From positions 108,786-172,785 of the forward strand of contig NZ_JAODUA010000017.1 of NCBI RefSeq assembly GCF_025399895.1: a stretch of 64,000 nt of DNA, written 5' to 3'. Under the pieces are notes generated by a model, which saw only the letters and a list, made by a program, of their open reading frames with translations, was not told the origin of the DNA and did no database searches. This document shows, piece by piece, positions 16,336-24,025 of the stretch (its first letter is position 1; each line of letters opens with the position of its first letter). A program made the position numbers and the translations under genes. This DNA is from Streptomyces sp. ASQP_92 (GTDB lineage: Bacteria; Actinomycetota; Actinomycetes; Streptomycetales; Streptomycetaceae).

Positions 16336-16589
16336 GACGCCCCTCCACGGGTGCGCTCGGTGCGGGTGTAGTCGCGGCACCGCAGGTCGGGGTCGATGTC
16401 GAGGAACTGGTGCCACTGCTCCGCAAGGCGGCCATCCGGCACGGGCACGGCGGCGTGGGCGTGCGCGGAGATCTCCGCGATCTGCCGCTCCAGAGCTGCG
16501 GCACGCTGCCGGGCGAGTTGCCGCGCGAGCTGCGCCTTGATCTCTGCGCCCAAGTCCAGGCGCTCGATCGGGTTCGTGGGAGTCGTCAT
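16332..16589 (-). CDS. Hypothetical protein, coiled-coil
   Basis: An 85-residue protein with a helical stretch GAEIKAQLARQLARQRAAAL and an arginine-rich end. Overlapping starts and stops on both sides. Function unknown. Confidence 0.5.
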   Translation of the reverse strand: MTTPTNPIERLDLGAEIKAQLARQLARQRAAALERQIAEISAHAHAAVPVPDGRLAEQWHQFLDIDPDLRCRDYTRTERTRGGAS

Positions 16590-17017
16590 CGCGGGTCACC
16601 CGCCTCGGACACGGCCGGGTCCCTCGCGTCGAGGACCAGCTTGCGGATCTCCGGGTCGGCGAAGTCGAACTCGGCCTCGCGACGAGACGCCGTCTCCTGG
16701 GCGAGGTACGACTGGTACTCGTCCCAGTGCCCGACAATCAGGCGCTCCGTGGCGGCCTTGCGCGCCTCGGTGTTGATCTCGCTCGGCCGCGACAAGCCCG
16801 GCAGATGGTTGCGGCAGACGATGCGCTTCGTCTTCGTCCGGCTGTACTTGCCGAAGTGCTCCCGCTTGTCCTCAGTGATCGTGACGGCGACCGGCGGAGT
16901 GCAGGGCGTACCGCGCTGCATACGGGCGAAGCTGCATGTCACGCCGTCGCCAGGGGCCCAGGTACGGATGAACAGGCGGTCGGACTGCGTCTCCTGGAGC
17001 AGGGTGTACTCGCTCAT
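16586..17017 (-). CDS. Hypothetical phage protein
   Basis: A 143-residue protein (MSEYTLLQETQSDRLFIRTW...). The first 60 residues are beta-rich with FARMQRGTPCTPP, then a charged helix (RKAATERLIVGHWDEYQSYL). It may bind nucleic acid; no family is recognised. ATGA-coupled. Confidence 0.5.
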   Translation of the reverse strand: MSEYTLLQETQSDRLFIRTWAPGDGVTCSFARMQRGTPCTPPVAVTITEDKREHFGKYSRTKTKRIVCRNHLPGLSRPSEINTEARKAATERLIVGHWDEYQSYLAQETASRREAEFDFADPEIRKLVLDARDPAVSEAGDPR

Positions 17018-17292
17018 GACGCGCCTCCGTTGACGACGTCGATGTGGGTGAGGCAGATACCGCCGCTGTAGCCCTCGACGAGGACGACCGGCGCGCCGTG
17101 GCCGCGACTCCAGGCCACGCTGCGGGTACGGGTGTCGAGGCGCTCGCACGGGACCGGCTCGGCGCCGCGTCGGCGGCCAGCATCAGCGGCCTTACGGAAC
17201 GCGACCGCGATCGGGTGCTCAGGGCGGACGAACGGGTAGGCCACGACCGGCGTGCCCACCGGGTACAAGGCGTTGAACTCGTCGGCGTTCAC
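17014..17292 (-). CDS. Hypothetical phage protein, SH3-like
   Basis: A 92-residue protein: NALYPVGTPVVAYPFVRPEH..., then RTRSVAWSRGHGAPVVLVEG. This beta-strand pattern recurs in Streptomyces phages and in Actinobacterial islands; no activity is known. GTG start coupled to the neighbour. Confidence 0.5.
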   Translation of the reverse strand: MNADEFNALYPVGTPVVAYPFVRPEHPIAVAFRKAADAGRRRGAEPVPCERLDTRTRSVAWSRGHGAPVVLVEGYSGGICLTHIDVVNGGAS

Positions 17293-17765
17293 GACGCACC
17301 GCCGGTGGTCTTGTCCCGGCCGGTCACCATGTCCAGCAGCACACCGACCGCGAAATCCAGACCGAGCTGACGAGACTCCGACACCGAGCCGGCCAGCCCG
17401 CTGAGCTGCGCGATCGCCTCGCGCAACACCTCGGCGCGGGACGGGCAGACCTTCAGCTGCTCGGCCTCGGCGGCAGCAACGCGGGCCGCTATCGCCTGCT
17501 CCGTGACGCCGTAGGGGGCTTCCGCGCCCCACTCGGCGATGCGGACATCGACGGCCCGCATGGTCTTCGCGACCAGGTCGGTGCGCTCCCCGGCCGGGAA
17601 AGACGGCAGTTCGGCGCGGCGAATGTCGGCGGCGACCTCGGCGCGGACCTCTGTGCGCACCACCTCGTAGAAGGCGGCCAGCAGATAAGAAGCCGCATCG
17701 GCGGGGACGTCATGGTCCATAGCCATGACCAGCCGCTTGAACTCGGGAGTGGTCGAGATGCTCAT
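17289..17765 (-). CDS. Hypothetical helical protein
   Basis: A 158-residue alanine-rich helical protein (ADAASYLLAAFYEVVRTEVR, AEAEQLKVCPSRAEVLREAI). No recognised domain. ATGA-coupled to both neighbours. Confidence 0.5.
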   Translation of the reverse strand: MSISTTPEFKRLVMAMDHDVPADAASYLLAAFYEVVRTEVRAEVAADIRRAELPSFPAGERTDLVAKTMRAVDVRIAEWGAEAPYGVTEQAIAARVAAAEAEQLKVCPSRAEVLREAIAQLSGLAGSVSESRQLGLDFAVGVLLDMVTGRDKTTGGAS

Positions 17766-18190
17766 CGCGCACCGCCGTCGATCGCCGGGTGCAGGGCGTC
17801 GAGCACGTCGCCGTAGGTCGCACCCGCCGACAGTCCGGCCAGCAGGGCGAGCGCCACGGTCTTGTCGGTCTCGAACGCGGCCTCGGCGGCGTCGAGCGCC
17901 GCATCGGCGTCACGGGCGGCAGGCCAACGGCGGTCCACCATAGCCGGGGTCGTGAGCAGCAGGTACTTCACGTGGGTGGTCGACGCGGACCGTGCGGTCT
18001 CCCGCAGTTCGACCACGCGGTTCAGGCGGTGCGCGGCCATCACCAGGGCGACACGGACACTGTCGAGGTCGGCCACGGTCGTCAGGTCAACACCGTCACG
18101 GACCACGAAACGCTCAACGGTCTCGGCGAACACAGCCGCCAGCTCGGGCCGGATGACCAAGGACTTGGGGATCTGGGACACTCGGGACAC
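17762..18190 (-). CDS. Hypothetical protein, first gene of a coupled string
   Basis: A 142-residue protein with a helical pattern and PAMVDRRWPAARDADAALD. The GTG start is chosen for AGAGGACCCA just before it. It is the first gene of the overlapping string running left from here, so its promoter should be in the 105-base gap to the right. Function unknown. Confidence 0.5.
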   Translation of the reverse strand: MSRVSQIPKSLVIRPELAAVFAETVERFVVRDGVDLTTVADLDSVRVALVMAAHRLNRVVELRETARSASTTHVKYLLLTTPAMVDRRWPAARDADAALDAAEAAFETDKTVALALLAGLSAGATYGDVLDALHPAIDGGAR

Positions 18191-18294
18191 TGGGTCCTCT
18201 TCTCTCTCGCAGGCTGATTGCGGTGGAGCGGTGGAACTGGAGGGCCGGTTTGCCGGTGGCCTGGCAGTTACCGGCGGCCGGCCCGCATAGCCGC

Positions 18295-18534
18295 CTAGGC
18301 GGCGGACTTGACCGCTTCGGACGGTCGCGGGATACCGAGATGTGCGGCCGTTGCGTCGACGACGAAACGCAGCGTCTGGCGGTCGCTTCCGTCCGGCGCG
18401 AGGTCGACCACGCACCGTTCGACGAAGTGCGGGTCCTTCTTCATGCGGTCGCGCACCCAAAAGTTGCTGACCTTGAGCCAGGCCATGAGCTCGGCCTTGG
18501 TGATCAGTGGCGTGGGGGTGTTGCGCTGATCCAT
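18295..18534 (-). CDS. Excisionase/AlpA-like HTH protein
   Basis: A 79-residue protein with a winged-helix-type start: LITKAELMAWLKVSNFWVRD RMKKDPHFVERC, the layout of small phage excisionases and AlpA-type regulators. It stands between the repressor switch and the early operon. Control of excision or of the early promoter is inferred. An ATG follows a GGAGGC site. Confidence 0.55.
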   Translation of the reverse strand: MDQRNTPTPLITKAELMAWLKVSNFWVRDRMKKDPHFVERCVVDLAPDGSDRQTLRFVVDATAAHLGIPRPSEAVKSAA

Positions 18535-18599
18535 GACGCCTCCTTTCAGTGACAGCGAATGATGTTCCAGCGAAAGTGGAAACGTGCGGCAAGCGAATG

Positions 18600-18848
18600 T
18601 CACCCTGCGGGGGCGACGAAGAGCTCCTCGACGGACCTACCAAGCGCTCGGGCGACGAGGTCACACGAGCGGTCTTCGAACCGTTCGCGGCCACTGGGGC
18701 CGGTGGCAACCATGTGACCTATGGCCGAGTGGCTGATGCCGTAACCGGCGGGGTCGACCTGCCTGGTCTTCTCTGCGAGGCGCTCGATGGACAGGCCGGC
18801 CTCGTGCATTGCGGTACGTATGGGCTGGCCGTTGTCCAAGCGGTGCAT
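18600..18848 (-). CDS. XRE-family repressor (Cro-like)
   Basis: An 82-residue XRE-type helix-turn-helix protein: AMHEAGLSIERLAEKTRQ, then GISHSAIGHMVATGPSGRER. Divergently transcribed from the other XRE gene across a spacer with several GAATGTGGA boxes, an arrangement like a Cro/CI switch. It is likely the early-side regulator. Confidence 0.7.
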   Translation of the reverse strand: MHRLDNGQPIRTAMHEAGLSIERLAEKTRQVDPAGYGISHSAIGHMVATGPSGRERFEDRSCDLVARALGRSVEELFVAPAG

Positions 18849-19073
18849 GGGGCGCCCTTTCGCGACTGTGCGTTGGCAACCGGTGGCCGAATGTGGAACC
18901 CCGCGACCGGCTTCGTTTCCACATTCAACGGCGAATGTGGATGGATGTCAAGGGAGTTCAAGTGAGGTGGTGCGGCTTCGAGCGGCGTTGGCACATGCCC
19001 TGACGTCCACATGCGGAAATCATTGCTGGTCACGTGGATGGTAGCGACTTGTAGTGAATGTGGAGGATGACCG
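18849..19073. promoter_or_regulatory. Divergent repressor operator region with GAATGTGGA boxes
   Basis: The 225-base spacer contains three direct copies of GAATGTGGA (18,889-18,897; 18,933-18,941; 19,056-19,064) and one inverted copy (18,918-18,926). The middle pair forms a perfect 9-bp palindrome with a 6-base spacer (18,918-18,941). Variant boxes (TCCACATGC, ACATGTGGAT) flank it. This is a typical lambdoid-style multi-operator switch for the two XRE proteins. Confidence 0.75.
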
Positions 19074-19433
19074 ATGCTTCTACATGTGGATGACCTGAAG
19101 GCACTCATCGAGCGCGTCATGGCAGACAAGGACTGGACCTTGTCGACTCTGGCACGCCGCTCCGGGCTATCCACCTCCACGCTGCACTCCTGGAAGAGCG
19201 GCGACCGCGCCACGGGCAGCCGCGGGCCGAGCCCGGACAAGCTGCGACAGCTCGCCGACGGAGCGGGCCTACCAGTCGCCGAGGTCTTCGAAGCCGCAGG
19301 CCGCCACGTACCGGCACCCATGGATGACGAAGATGAGCGCCAGTTCCTCCATCTGCTCCGCACTCTCGACAGTGCTGACCGTGCGGTCGTCAAGGCGACG
19401 ATGCGGGCGATGAGTGAGCGCCAGCGCTCCTGA
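19074..19433 (+). CDS. XRE-family repressor (CI-like)
   Basis: A 119-residue XRE protein: helix-turn-helix DKDWTLSTLARRSGLSTSTL (residues about 19-45), then an acidic helical C-terminus (DDEDERQFLHLLRTLDSADR) that could dimerise. It is the leftmost plus-strand gene and faces the early operon, so it is the most likely maintenance repressor of the element. The ATG lies 13 bases after a GAATGTGGA box, which would allow autoregulation. Confidence 0.75.
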   Translation: MLLHVDDLKALIERVMADKDWTLSTLARRSGLSTSTLHSWKSGDRATGSRGPSPDKLRQLADGAGLPVAEVFEAAGRHVPAPMDDEDERQFLHLLRTLDSADRAVVKATMRAMSERQRS

Positions 19434-19589
19434 TGTAAAGATCTTGTGGAGATGGCACAACCTTCTCCGGACTTGCATTTATGCATCATCAATCGCGTAT
19501 TGCCGCTTCACGAACGGTAGTTGACAGCTGTACCGTCATTCTTCCGCCGTACCTCCACCTGCGGTCGGGCTTCGATTAGCCGTGTCTGC

Positions 19590-19868
19590 ATGGGGGCTTT
19601 CATGTGCGCAACTGTCGTAGTGGAGGACATCGATCCGGCCGCTCCGAAGTGGGACCGCCAGCGGGTGGCGATCATCGTGGGTCCCCGACTGTCCTACCTG
19701 GAGACGCTGAGGCAGGTGCGGTCCATGCTTTCCTGGCTGGGGGCCCCGCAACTGGGCCTCGGTGCGACATGCTGGTGTGGAGACTTCGTCTCCATCCCGA
19801 AGACCATCTCGCGTGTGCCGCGGCAGCGAACTGCCCCCGGCCGCCAGGAGGTTCGTCATGCCGGCTAA
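19590..19868 (+). CDS. Small integrase-leader protein
   Basis: A 92-residue protein (MGAFMCATVVVEDIDPAAPK..., QVRSMLSWLGAPQLGLGATC). Similar small proteins commonly precede tyrosine integrases in Streptomyces elements; a directionality role is possible but not shown. The end overlaps the integrase start by 11 bases in another frame. A start at 19,602 is an alternative. Confidence 0.5.
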   Translation: MGAFMCATVVVEDIDPAAPKWDRQRVAIIVGPRLSYLETLRQVRSMLSWLGAPQLGLGATCWCGDFVSIPKTISRVPRQRTAPGRQEVRHAG

Positions 19869-21138
19869 AGCCCGGAACAACCCGCGGCAGATCCGAGTCC
19901 AGTCGTGCGGCTGCAAGCTGTGCACCGACAGGTTCAGGCCCGGAGAACCCTTCACTCGCAAGGACTGCACCGGTCCTTGGCAGTCCCGCTACCGCGATCC
20001 GTCGGGGCGGCAGCGGGCCAAGACGTTCGCGGGCAAGAATGCCAAGGCGAAGGCCGAGGCGTTCCTGGACAAGACCCGCGATCAGGTGCGCACCGGCTCG
20101 TTCGTAGATCTGGACCGAGGCCAGGTCACGCTGACCGAGTGGCGTAAGCAGTGGCAGGAGTCCCTGACCCTGGCCGAGAACACGGCGGAGACCACGGCCA
20201 GCGTTTGGCTGAACCACGTGCAGCCGCACTTCGGTTCATGGCCGCTCGTCTCCATCGGACATCTGGATGTCGAGATCTGGATCGCGAAGCTTTCCAGGGT
20301 CGTCGGGCGGGGGACCATCGAGAAGGCGTACCAGATGCTGGATCAGATGCTGCGGGTGGCTCTGCGGGATCGGAGGATCGCCCACAATCCATGCGAGGGC
20401 GTGAAGCTGCCGCCCGCTCCGCCAAAGCACCCGGACGACTTGCTGCCGCCCACCTACGACCAGCTCGCCGCGATTCGCGCGAACATGCCGGAGCACTATC
20501 ACCCCATGCTGATCTTCGCGGAGGAGACGGGACTGCGTTGGGGCGAGCTGGTCGGCTTGCGTCTCTGTCATGTGGACTTCAAGCGTTCGCTGGTGCAGGT
20601 CCGGGAGACGGTAATCCAGGTTCGGGGCAAGGTGCAGCGCAAGGCTTATCCGAAGACTGATGCCGGCTGCCGCTCGGTGCCCCTCTCGGCTCGGGCGGCC
20701 CGTGCCCTCAAGGGGCACCTTGCGGCGCATCCTGCCTCGATCGGCCGTTCTGCTGTCGAATCGGGGATGCATCCTGAGGAGCTGGTTTTCCGGTCCCCGC
20801 GGGCCGGGAGCAAGACCCGGGTGCGCACCTTCTCAGGGGTGCTGGGCCGGTCGAACTTCTGGCGACTGTGGACCAAGGCGGCTGAAGACGCAGGCGTTGC
20901 GCGCAAGGTGATCAATCCGAAGACCAAGCGTGCCGAGATGTGGCCGCACGAGCATGACATTCGTCACGCGTTCACGTCCCGCCTGCACGCCAACGGCGTG
21001 CCCGAGGCTGATGCGCAGAAGATCCTTGGCCACAAGCGGGGTGGCAAGGTCACGTGGCTCTATACCCACGCACGCGAGGATGCGGTGGCTCGGGTCCGCG
21101 AAGCCTTGGATGCAGACGCTAGCAAGCTCGTCTCGTAG
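19858..21138 (+). CDS. int: Tyrosine site-specific integrase
   Basis: A 426-residue tyrosine recombinase. The N-terminal 60 residues hold a CGCKLC arm-binding zinc-type finger (QSCGCKLCTDRFRPGEPFTR); residues about 90-180 form the core-binding domain; the catalytic domain follows. Catalytic residues are visible: Arg in ETGLRWGELVGL, Lys in KAYPKTDAG, HDIRHAF (His-x-x-Arg), LGHKRG, and the nucleophile Tyr in VTWLYTHA. AGGAGG ends six bases before the ATG. It is expected to recombine the element into the attachment site just downstream. Confidence 0.95.
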   Translation: MPAKARNNPRQIRVQSCGCKLCTDRFRPGEPFTRKDCTGPWQSRYRDPSGRQRAKTFAGKNAKAKAEAFLDKTRDQVRTGSFVDLDRGQVTLTEWRKQWQESLTLAENTAETTASVWLNHVQPHFGSWPLVSIGHLDVEIWIAKLSRVVGRGTIEKAYQMLDQMLRVALRDRRIAHNPCEGVKLPPAPPKHPDDLLPPTYDQLAAIRANMPEHYHPMLIFAEETGLRWGELVGLRLCHVDFKRSLVQVRETVIQVRGKVQRKAYPKTDAGCRSVPLSARAARALKGHLAAHPASIGRSAVESGMHPEELVFRSPRAGSKTRVRTFSGVLGRSNFWRLWTKAAEDAGVARKVINPKTKRAEMWPHEHDIRHAFTSRLHANGVPEADAQKILGHKRGGKVTWLYTHAREDAVARVREALDADASKLVS

Positions 21139-21282
21139 CGATCCACCGGAATCCACATCCCGTCCACGCGTCCACCTCCACTCACATCCACTCACATCAA
21201 GTCAGCTCAGGGCCTACATAGGCTCTGAGCTGGCCTTTTATCGAAAACAGACCTTCCACCTCGGTGGATGTTCCGTCCACAA
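21139..21282. other. Element right boundary (probable attR) with TCCAC repeats
   Basis: The 144-base gap after the integrase contains at least six TCCAC-type boxes between 21,144 and 21,200 (AATCCACATCC, GTCCACGCG, TCCACCTCC, two TCCACTCACATC), and a CCACC-TC-GGTGG palindrome at about 21,256-21,267, with another GTCCACAATC before the HTH gene. These look like integrase arm-binding sites. The chromosomal gene beyond is probably entered at its 3' end. Confidence 0.5.
21203..21232 (+). terminator. Rho-independent terminator of the integrase
   Basis: CAGCTCAGGGCC pairs with GGCTCTGAGCTG (one G-T pair), six-base loop, followed by GCCTTTTAT. It terminates the integrase message and may also serve the gene on the opposite strand. 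Confidence 0.8.
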
Positions 21283-21651
21283 TCACTTGCCGTTTTCCCT
21301 GTTCAGGTAGTTGTACACGGTGAAGCGGCTGACCCCGAGGGCCGAGGCGACCGTCTCCACGCCGTGCCGTACCGAGAAGGCGCCACGGGCTTCCAGGGTC
21401 CGTACGGCCGACTGCTTGGCCTTGCGGTCCAGGGCCGCGAGCGGCATCCCGTGCCGGCGCTCCATGGCGGCCAGGATGTGGTCCAGGGAGTCGGAGAGCT
21501 GCGGCAGGCGCACCGCCACCACGTCCTCGCCCTCCCAGGCGAGCACCACGTCGTCGGGGTCGGCGAGGCCCGGCGGGAGTATCTCGGCGCCCATGGCATC
21601 GACGAGCGGCTTGACCGCCTGGATGAGGGGGTGCTCCGTGGGCTCGGTCAC
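21283..21651 (-). CDS. HTH regulator (DauR/YheO-like C-terminal HTH)
   Basis: A 122-residue protein. The first 60 residues are helical (ADPDDVVLAWEGEDVVAVRL); the C-terminus is a DauR/YheO-type helix-turn-helix: HGVETVASALGVSRFTVYNY LNRENGK. It lies immediately beside the divergent hyi-glxR genes and could regulate glyoxylate metabolism, but the common hyi/gcl palindrome looks IclR-like, so its target is uncertain. Its 3' end is at the element boundary, so the last few codons may be element-derived. Confidence 0.65.
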   Translation of the reverse strand: MTEPTEHPLIQAVKPLVDAMGAEILPPGLADPDDVVLAWEGEDVVAVRLPQLSDSLDHILAAMERRHGMPLAALDRKAKQSAVRTLEARGAFSVRHGVETVASALGVSRFTVYNYLNRENGK

Positions 21652-21899
21652 TTCTCGCCCTCTCCGATCACATTGACCTGGAGCGAGACGCGGGTGGCGC
21701 CGGCCGCCAGGGCGCGGCGCAGCAACGCGTCCACCGCGGTCAGCACCTCGTCGGCGCCGCCTTCCGCGGTGTTGCCGAAGGGGCCGACGTCGACCGCGTC
21801 GAGCCGGGCCGCCTGGATCACGTCGCGGGCGACCACGGCATGCGGCGGCGCCTCGTCGAGATCGAAGGGCTCGGTCGTGAACTCCACTCTCAATCGCAC
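21648..21899 (-). CDS. MTH1187-like thiamine-binding-fold protein
   Basis: An 83-residue protein with the MTH1187/YkoF-type ferredoxin-like pattern: RLRVEFTTEPFDLDE, DAVDVGPFGNTAEGGADEVL and RALAAGATRVSLQVNVIGEG. In the family these bind thiamine pyrimidine or other small ligands. The ATG overlaps the HTH gene by ATGA, so the two are probably one operon. Ligand unknown. Confidence 0.55.
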   Translation of the reverse strand: MRLRVEFTTEPFDLDEAPPHAVVARDVIQAARLDAVDVGPFGNTAEGGADEVLTAVDALLRRALAAGATRVSLQVNVIGEGEK

Positions 21900-21992
21900 C
21901 CGCTCAACCTACTGCGAGGTGGGCGAAATCCGGGAGGCCCCCTTGACAAGCTCGCCGGTCCCGCTGCAACCTTCCATCAAGCAGAAAATAAC

Positions 21993-22007
21993 TTCCGCAA
22001 TACGGAA
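21993..22007. promoter_or_regulatory. Palindromic operator upstream of hyi
   Basis: TTCCG-CAATA-CGGAA lies 16 bases before the hyi start codon and 40 or more bases downstream of the HTH operon. The same arms (TTCCG-N5-CGGAA) occur upstream of gcl. It is likely the operator of a common glyoxylate-pathway repressor (probably IclR/AllR type, not in the window). Confidence 0.7.
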
Positions 22008-22023
22008 GGAGCGCACACCCCTC

Positions 22024-22857
22024 ATGGGCTACTCGAACCAGCGCTTCGATGTAAACCTTTCGATCCTCTTCACGGAACTCCCGCTCCTGGAGCGCCCCGC
22101 GGCCGCCGCCGCGGCCGGCTTCACGGCGGTCGAGCTGTGGTGGCCCTGGATCGAGACCCCCACCCCCGACCAGGCCGAGCTCGACGCCCTCAAAAAGGCG
22201 CTCGACGACGCCGGCACCCAGCTGGTGGGCCTCAACTTCTACGCCGGCGCCCTGCCGGGCCCGGACCGCGGGGCGCTGTCGATTCCCGGTGAGGAGTCGG
22301 ACCGCTTCCGCGCCAACATCGCGGTGGCGGCCGCCTTCGCCGCCTCGGTGGGCTGCAAGGCGCTCAACGCGCTCTACGGCAACCGCGTCGAGGGCGCCGA
22401 CCCGCAGGTGCAGGACACCCTCGCCCTGGAGAACCTGGTCCTGGCGGCCCGTGCGGCCGACCGGGTCGGCGCGATCCTCCTGGTCGAGACCCTCAACAAG
22501 CCGGAGTCGCCGCTCTACCCGCTGGTGAGCGCGCCCTCGGCGATCGAGGTCATCGACAAGGTGAACGCGGCGACGGGCCTGGGCAACGCCAAGTTCCTCC
22601 TCGACATCTACCACCTGTCGATGAACGGCGAGAACGTCTCCGAGGTCATCGAGGCGTACGCCGACAAGACCGGCCACGTGCAGATCGCCGACAACCCGGG
22701 CCGTGGCGCGCCGGGCACCGGCTCGCTGCCGCTGGAGGAGCTGCTCGACCAGCTGGCCAAGGCCGGTTACGACGGCTGGGTCGGCCTGGAGTACAAGGCC
22801 GCCGACGCCGCCGCGTCCTTCGCGTGGCTTCCGGCCGAGGCCCGCGCGGCGAACTGA
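22024..22857 (+). CDS. hyi: Hydroxypyruvate isomerase
   Basis: A 277-residue TIM-barrel enzyme that interconverts hydroxypyruvate and tartronate semialdehyde in glyoxylate assimilation. Characteristic segments are RFDVNLSILFTELPLLERPA at the start, GLNFYAGALPGPDRGALSIP, LVETLNKPESPLYPLV and HVQIADNPGRGAPGTGSLPL; the glutamates and histidine near the barrel mouth match the family. The ATG follows GGAGCGCACCCCTC. It is followed after 50 bases by glxR. Regulated probably by the palindrome just upstream. Confidence 0.93.
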   Translation: MGYSNQRFDVNLSILFTELPLLERPAAAAAAGFTAVELWWPWIETPTPDQAELDALKKALDDAGTQLVGLNFYAGALPGPDRGALSIPGEESDRFRANIAVAAAFAASVGCKALNALYGNRVEGADPQVQDTLALENLVLAARAADRVGAILLVETLNKPESPLYPLVSAPSAIEVIDKVNAATGLGNAKFLLDIYHLSMNGENVSEVIEAYADKTGHVQIADNPGRGAPGTGSLPLEELLDQLAKAGYDGWVGLEYKAADAAASFAWLPAEARAAN

Positions 22858-22907
22858 CCGCGCACCCGAACTTCTTGACGTACCACCGCAGTTAGAGAGG
22901 CACCCTC

Positions 22908-23822
22908 ATGAGCAACCTCGCCCCTTCGTCCCCGTCCGGCCGCCCGGCGATCGCGTGGATCGGCCTCGGCATCATGGGCTCCCCCATGTCCGAGAACCTG
23001 ATCAAGGCCGGTTACTCGGTCACCGGCTTCACCCTGGAGCAGGACAAGCTGGACCGCCTCTCGGCGGCCGGCGGCACCGCGGCGGGCTCGATCGCCGAGG
23101 CCGTCAAGGACGCCGACGTGATCATCACGATGGTTCCGGCCTCCCCCCAGGTGGAGGCCATCGCGTACGGCGAGGACGGCATCCTGGCCAACGCCAGGGA
23201 GGGCGCGCTGATCGTCGACATGTCGTCGATCACCCCGCAGACCTCGGTCGACCTCGCCAAGAACGCCGCCGAGAAGGGCATCCGCGTCCTGGACGCCCCG
23301 GTCTCCGGCGGCGAGGCCGGCGCCATCGAGGCCGTGCTGTCGATCATGGTGGGTGGCGAGCAGGCCGACTTCGACGAGGCGCTGCCGATCCTTCAGGCCC
23401 TCGGCAAGACCATCGTCCTGTGCGGCCCGCACGGCTCCGGCCAGACGGTGAAGGCGGCCAACCAGCTCATCGTCGCGGTCAACATCCAGGCCTGTGCCGA
23501 GGCCGTCGTCTTCCTCGAGAAGTCCGGCGTGAACCTCGCCGCCGCCCTGGACGTCCTCAACGGCGGTCTGGCCGGCTCGACCGTGCTGACCCGCAAGAAG
23601 GACAACTTCCTGAACCGGGACTTCAAGCCCGGCTTCCGGATCGACCTGCACCACAAGGACATGGGCATCGTCACCGACGCCGCCCGCAACGTGGGCGCTG
23701 CCCTGCCGGTCGGCGCGGTCGTCGCCCAGCTCGTCGCCTCGCTGCGCGCCCAGGGCGACGGCGGTCTGGACCACTCCGCCCTGCTGCGCGCCGTCGAGCG
23801 CCTCTCCGGCTCGCAGGTCTGA
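22908..23822 (+). CDS. glxR: Tartronate semialdehyde reductase
   Basis: A 304-residue beta-hydroxyacid dehydrogenase reducing tartronate semialdehyde to D-glycerate with NADH/NADPH. The Rossmann motif is GLGIMGSPMSENLIKAGYSV; substrate motif DAPVSGGEAGAIEAVLSIMV; catalytic Lys in KAANQLIVAVN; the C-terminal helical domain carries the GFRIDLHHKDMGIV segment. It is co-transcribed with hyi and completes the glyoxylate-to-glycerate branch with gcl, located 5.6 kb to the right. Confidence 0.95.
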   Translation: MSNLAPSSPSGRPAIAWIGLGIMGSPMSENLIKAGYSVTGFTLEQDKLDRLSAAGGTAAGSIAEAVKDADVIITMVPASPQVEAIAYGEDGILANAREGALIVDMSSITPQTSVDLAKNAAEKGIRVLDAPVSGGEAGAIEAVLSIMVGGEQADFDEALPILQALGKTIVLCGPHGSGQTVKAANQLIVAVNIQACAEAVVFLEKSGVNLAAALDVLNGGLAGSTVLTRKKDNFLNRDFKPGFRIDLHHKDMGIVTDAARNVGAALPVGAVVAQLVASLRAQGDGGLDHSALLRAVERLSGSQV

Positions 23823-23932
23823 CCCACCGGCACCATCCCGCGGGTCCCCCAGATTTCCGGGCGGCGGCGGCGCTGACACCTGTCCTGTCGCGCCCAGGCG
23901 CCGCCGCCGCCCGGAAGCTCACCCCTTGTTTT

Positions 23933-23973
23933 TCAACAAACTGTTGACGTTCCCTTCCAGGCGTCCTTACGCT
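23933..23973 (+). promoter_or_regulatory. Catalase promoter with overlapping palindromic operator
   Basis: TTGACG (23,944-23,949) and TACGCT (23,968-23,973) have an 18-base spacer, a vegetative-type promoter. A perfect palindrome TCAACA-AAC-TGTTGA (23,933-23,947) overlaps the -35 box, so a bound repressor would block polymerase. Fur-type peroxide sensors such as CatR control catalases in Streptomyces; assignment to CatR is inference. Confidence 0.7.
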
Positions 23974-24025
23974 CACGGAACCGCGGAACACAGTCAGCGG
24001 TGCAGCTCCAGTACGGAAGGTCACG

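Larger units (their letters stand above)
1..21282. mobile_element. Prophage or integrative element, right-hand part (early/replication module)
   Basis: This block holds dozens of short, overlapping minus-strand genes with phage-type functions (sliding clamp, RecT-like, exonuclease, methyltransferase, replication protein, MazG-like) followed by a divergent repressor region and a plus-strand tyrosine integrase. It stops abruptly at about 21.2 kb, where ordinary chromosomal metabolism starts. The integrase lies next to the 3' end of the HTH gene at 21,283, so the right attachment site is probably between them. The left end is outside the window. No capsid, tail or lysis genes are visible, so a phage and a non-phage integrative element cannot be told apart here. 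Confidence 0.8.
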
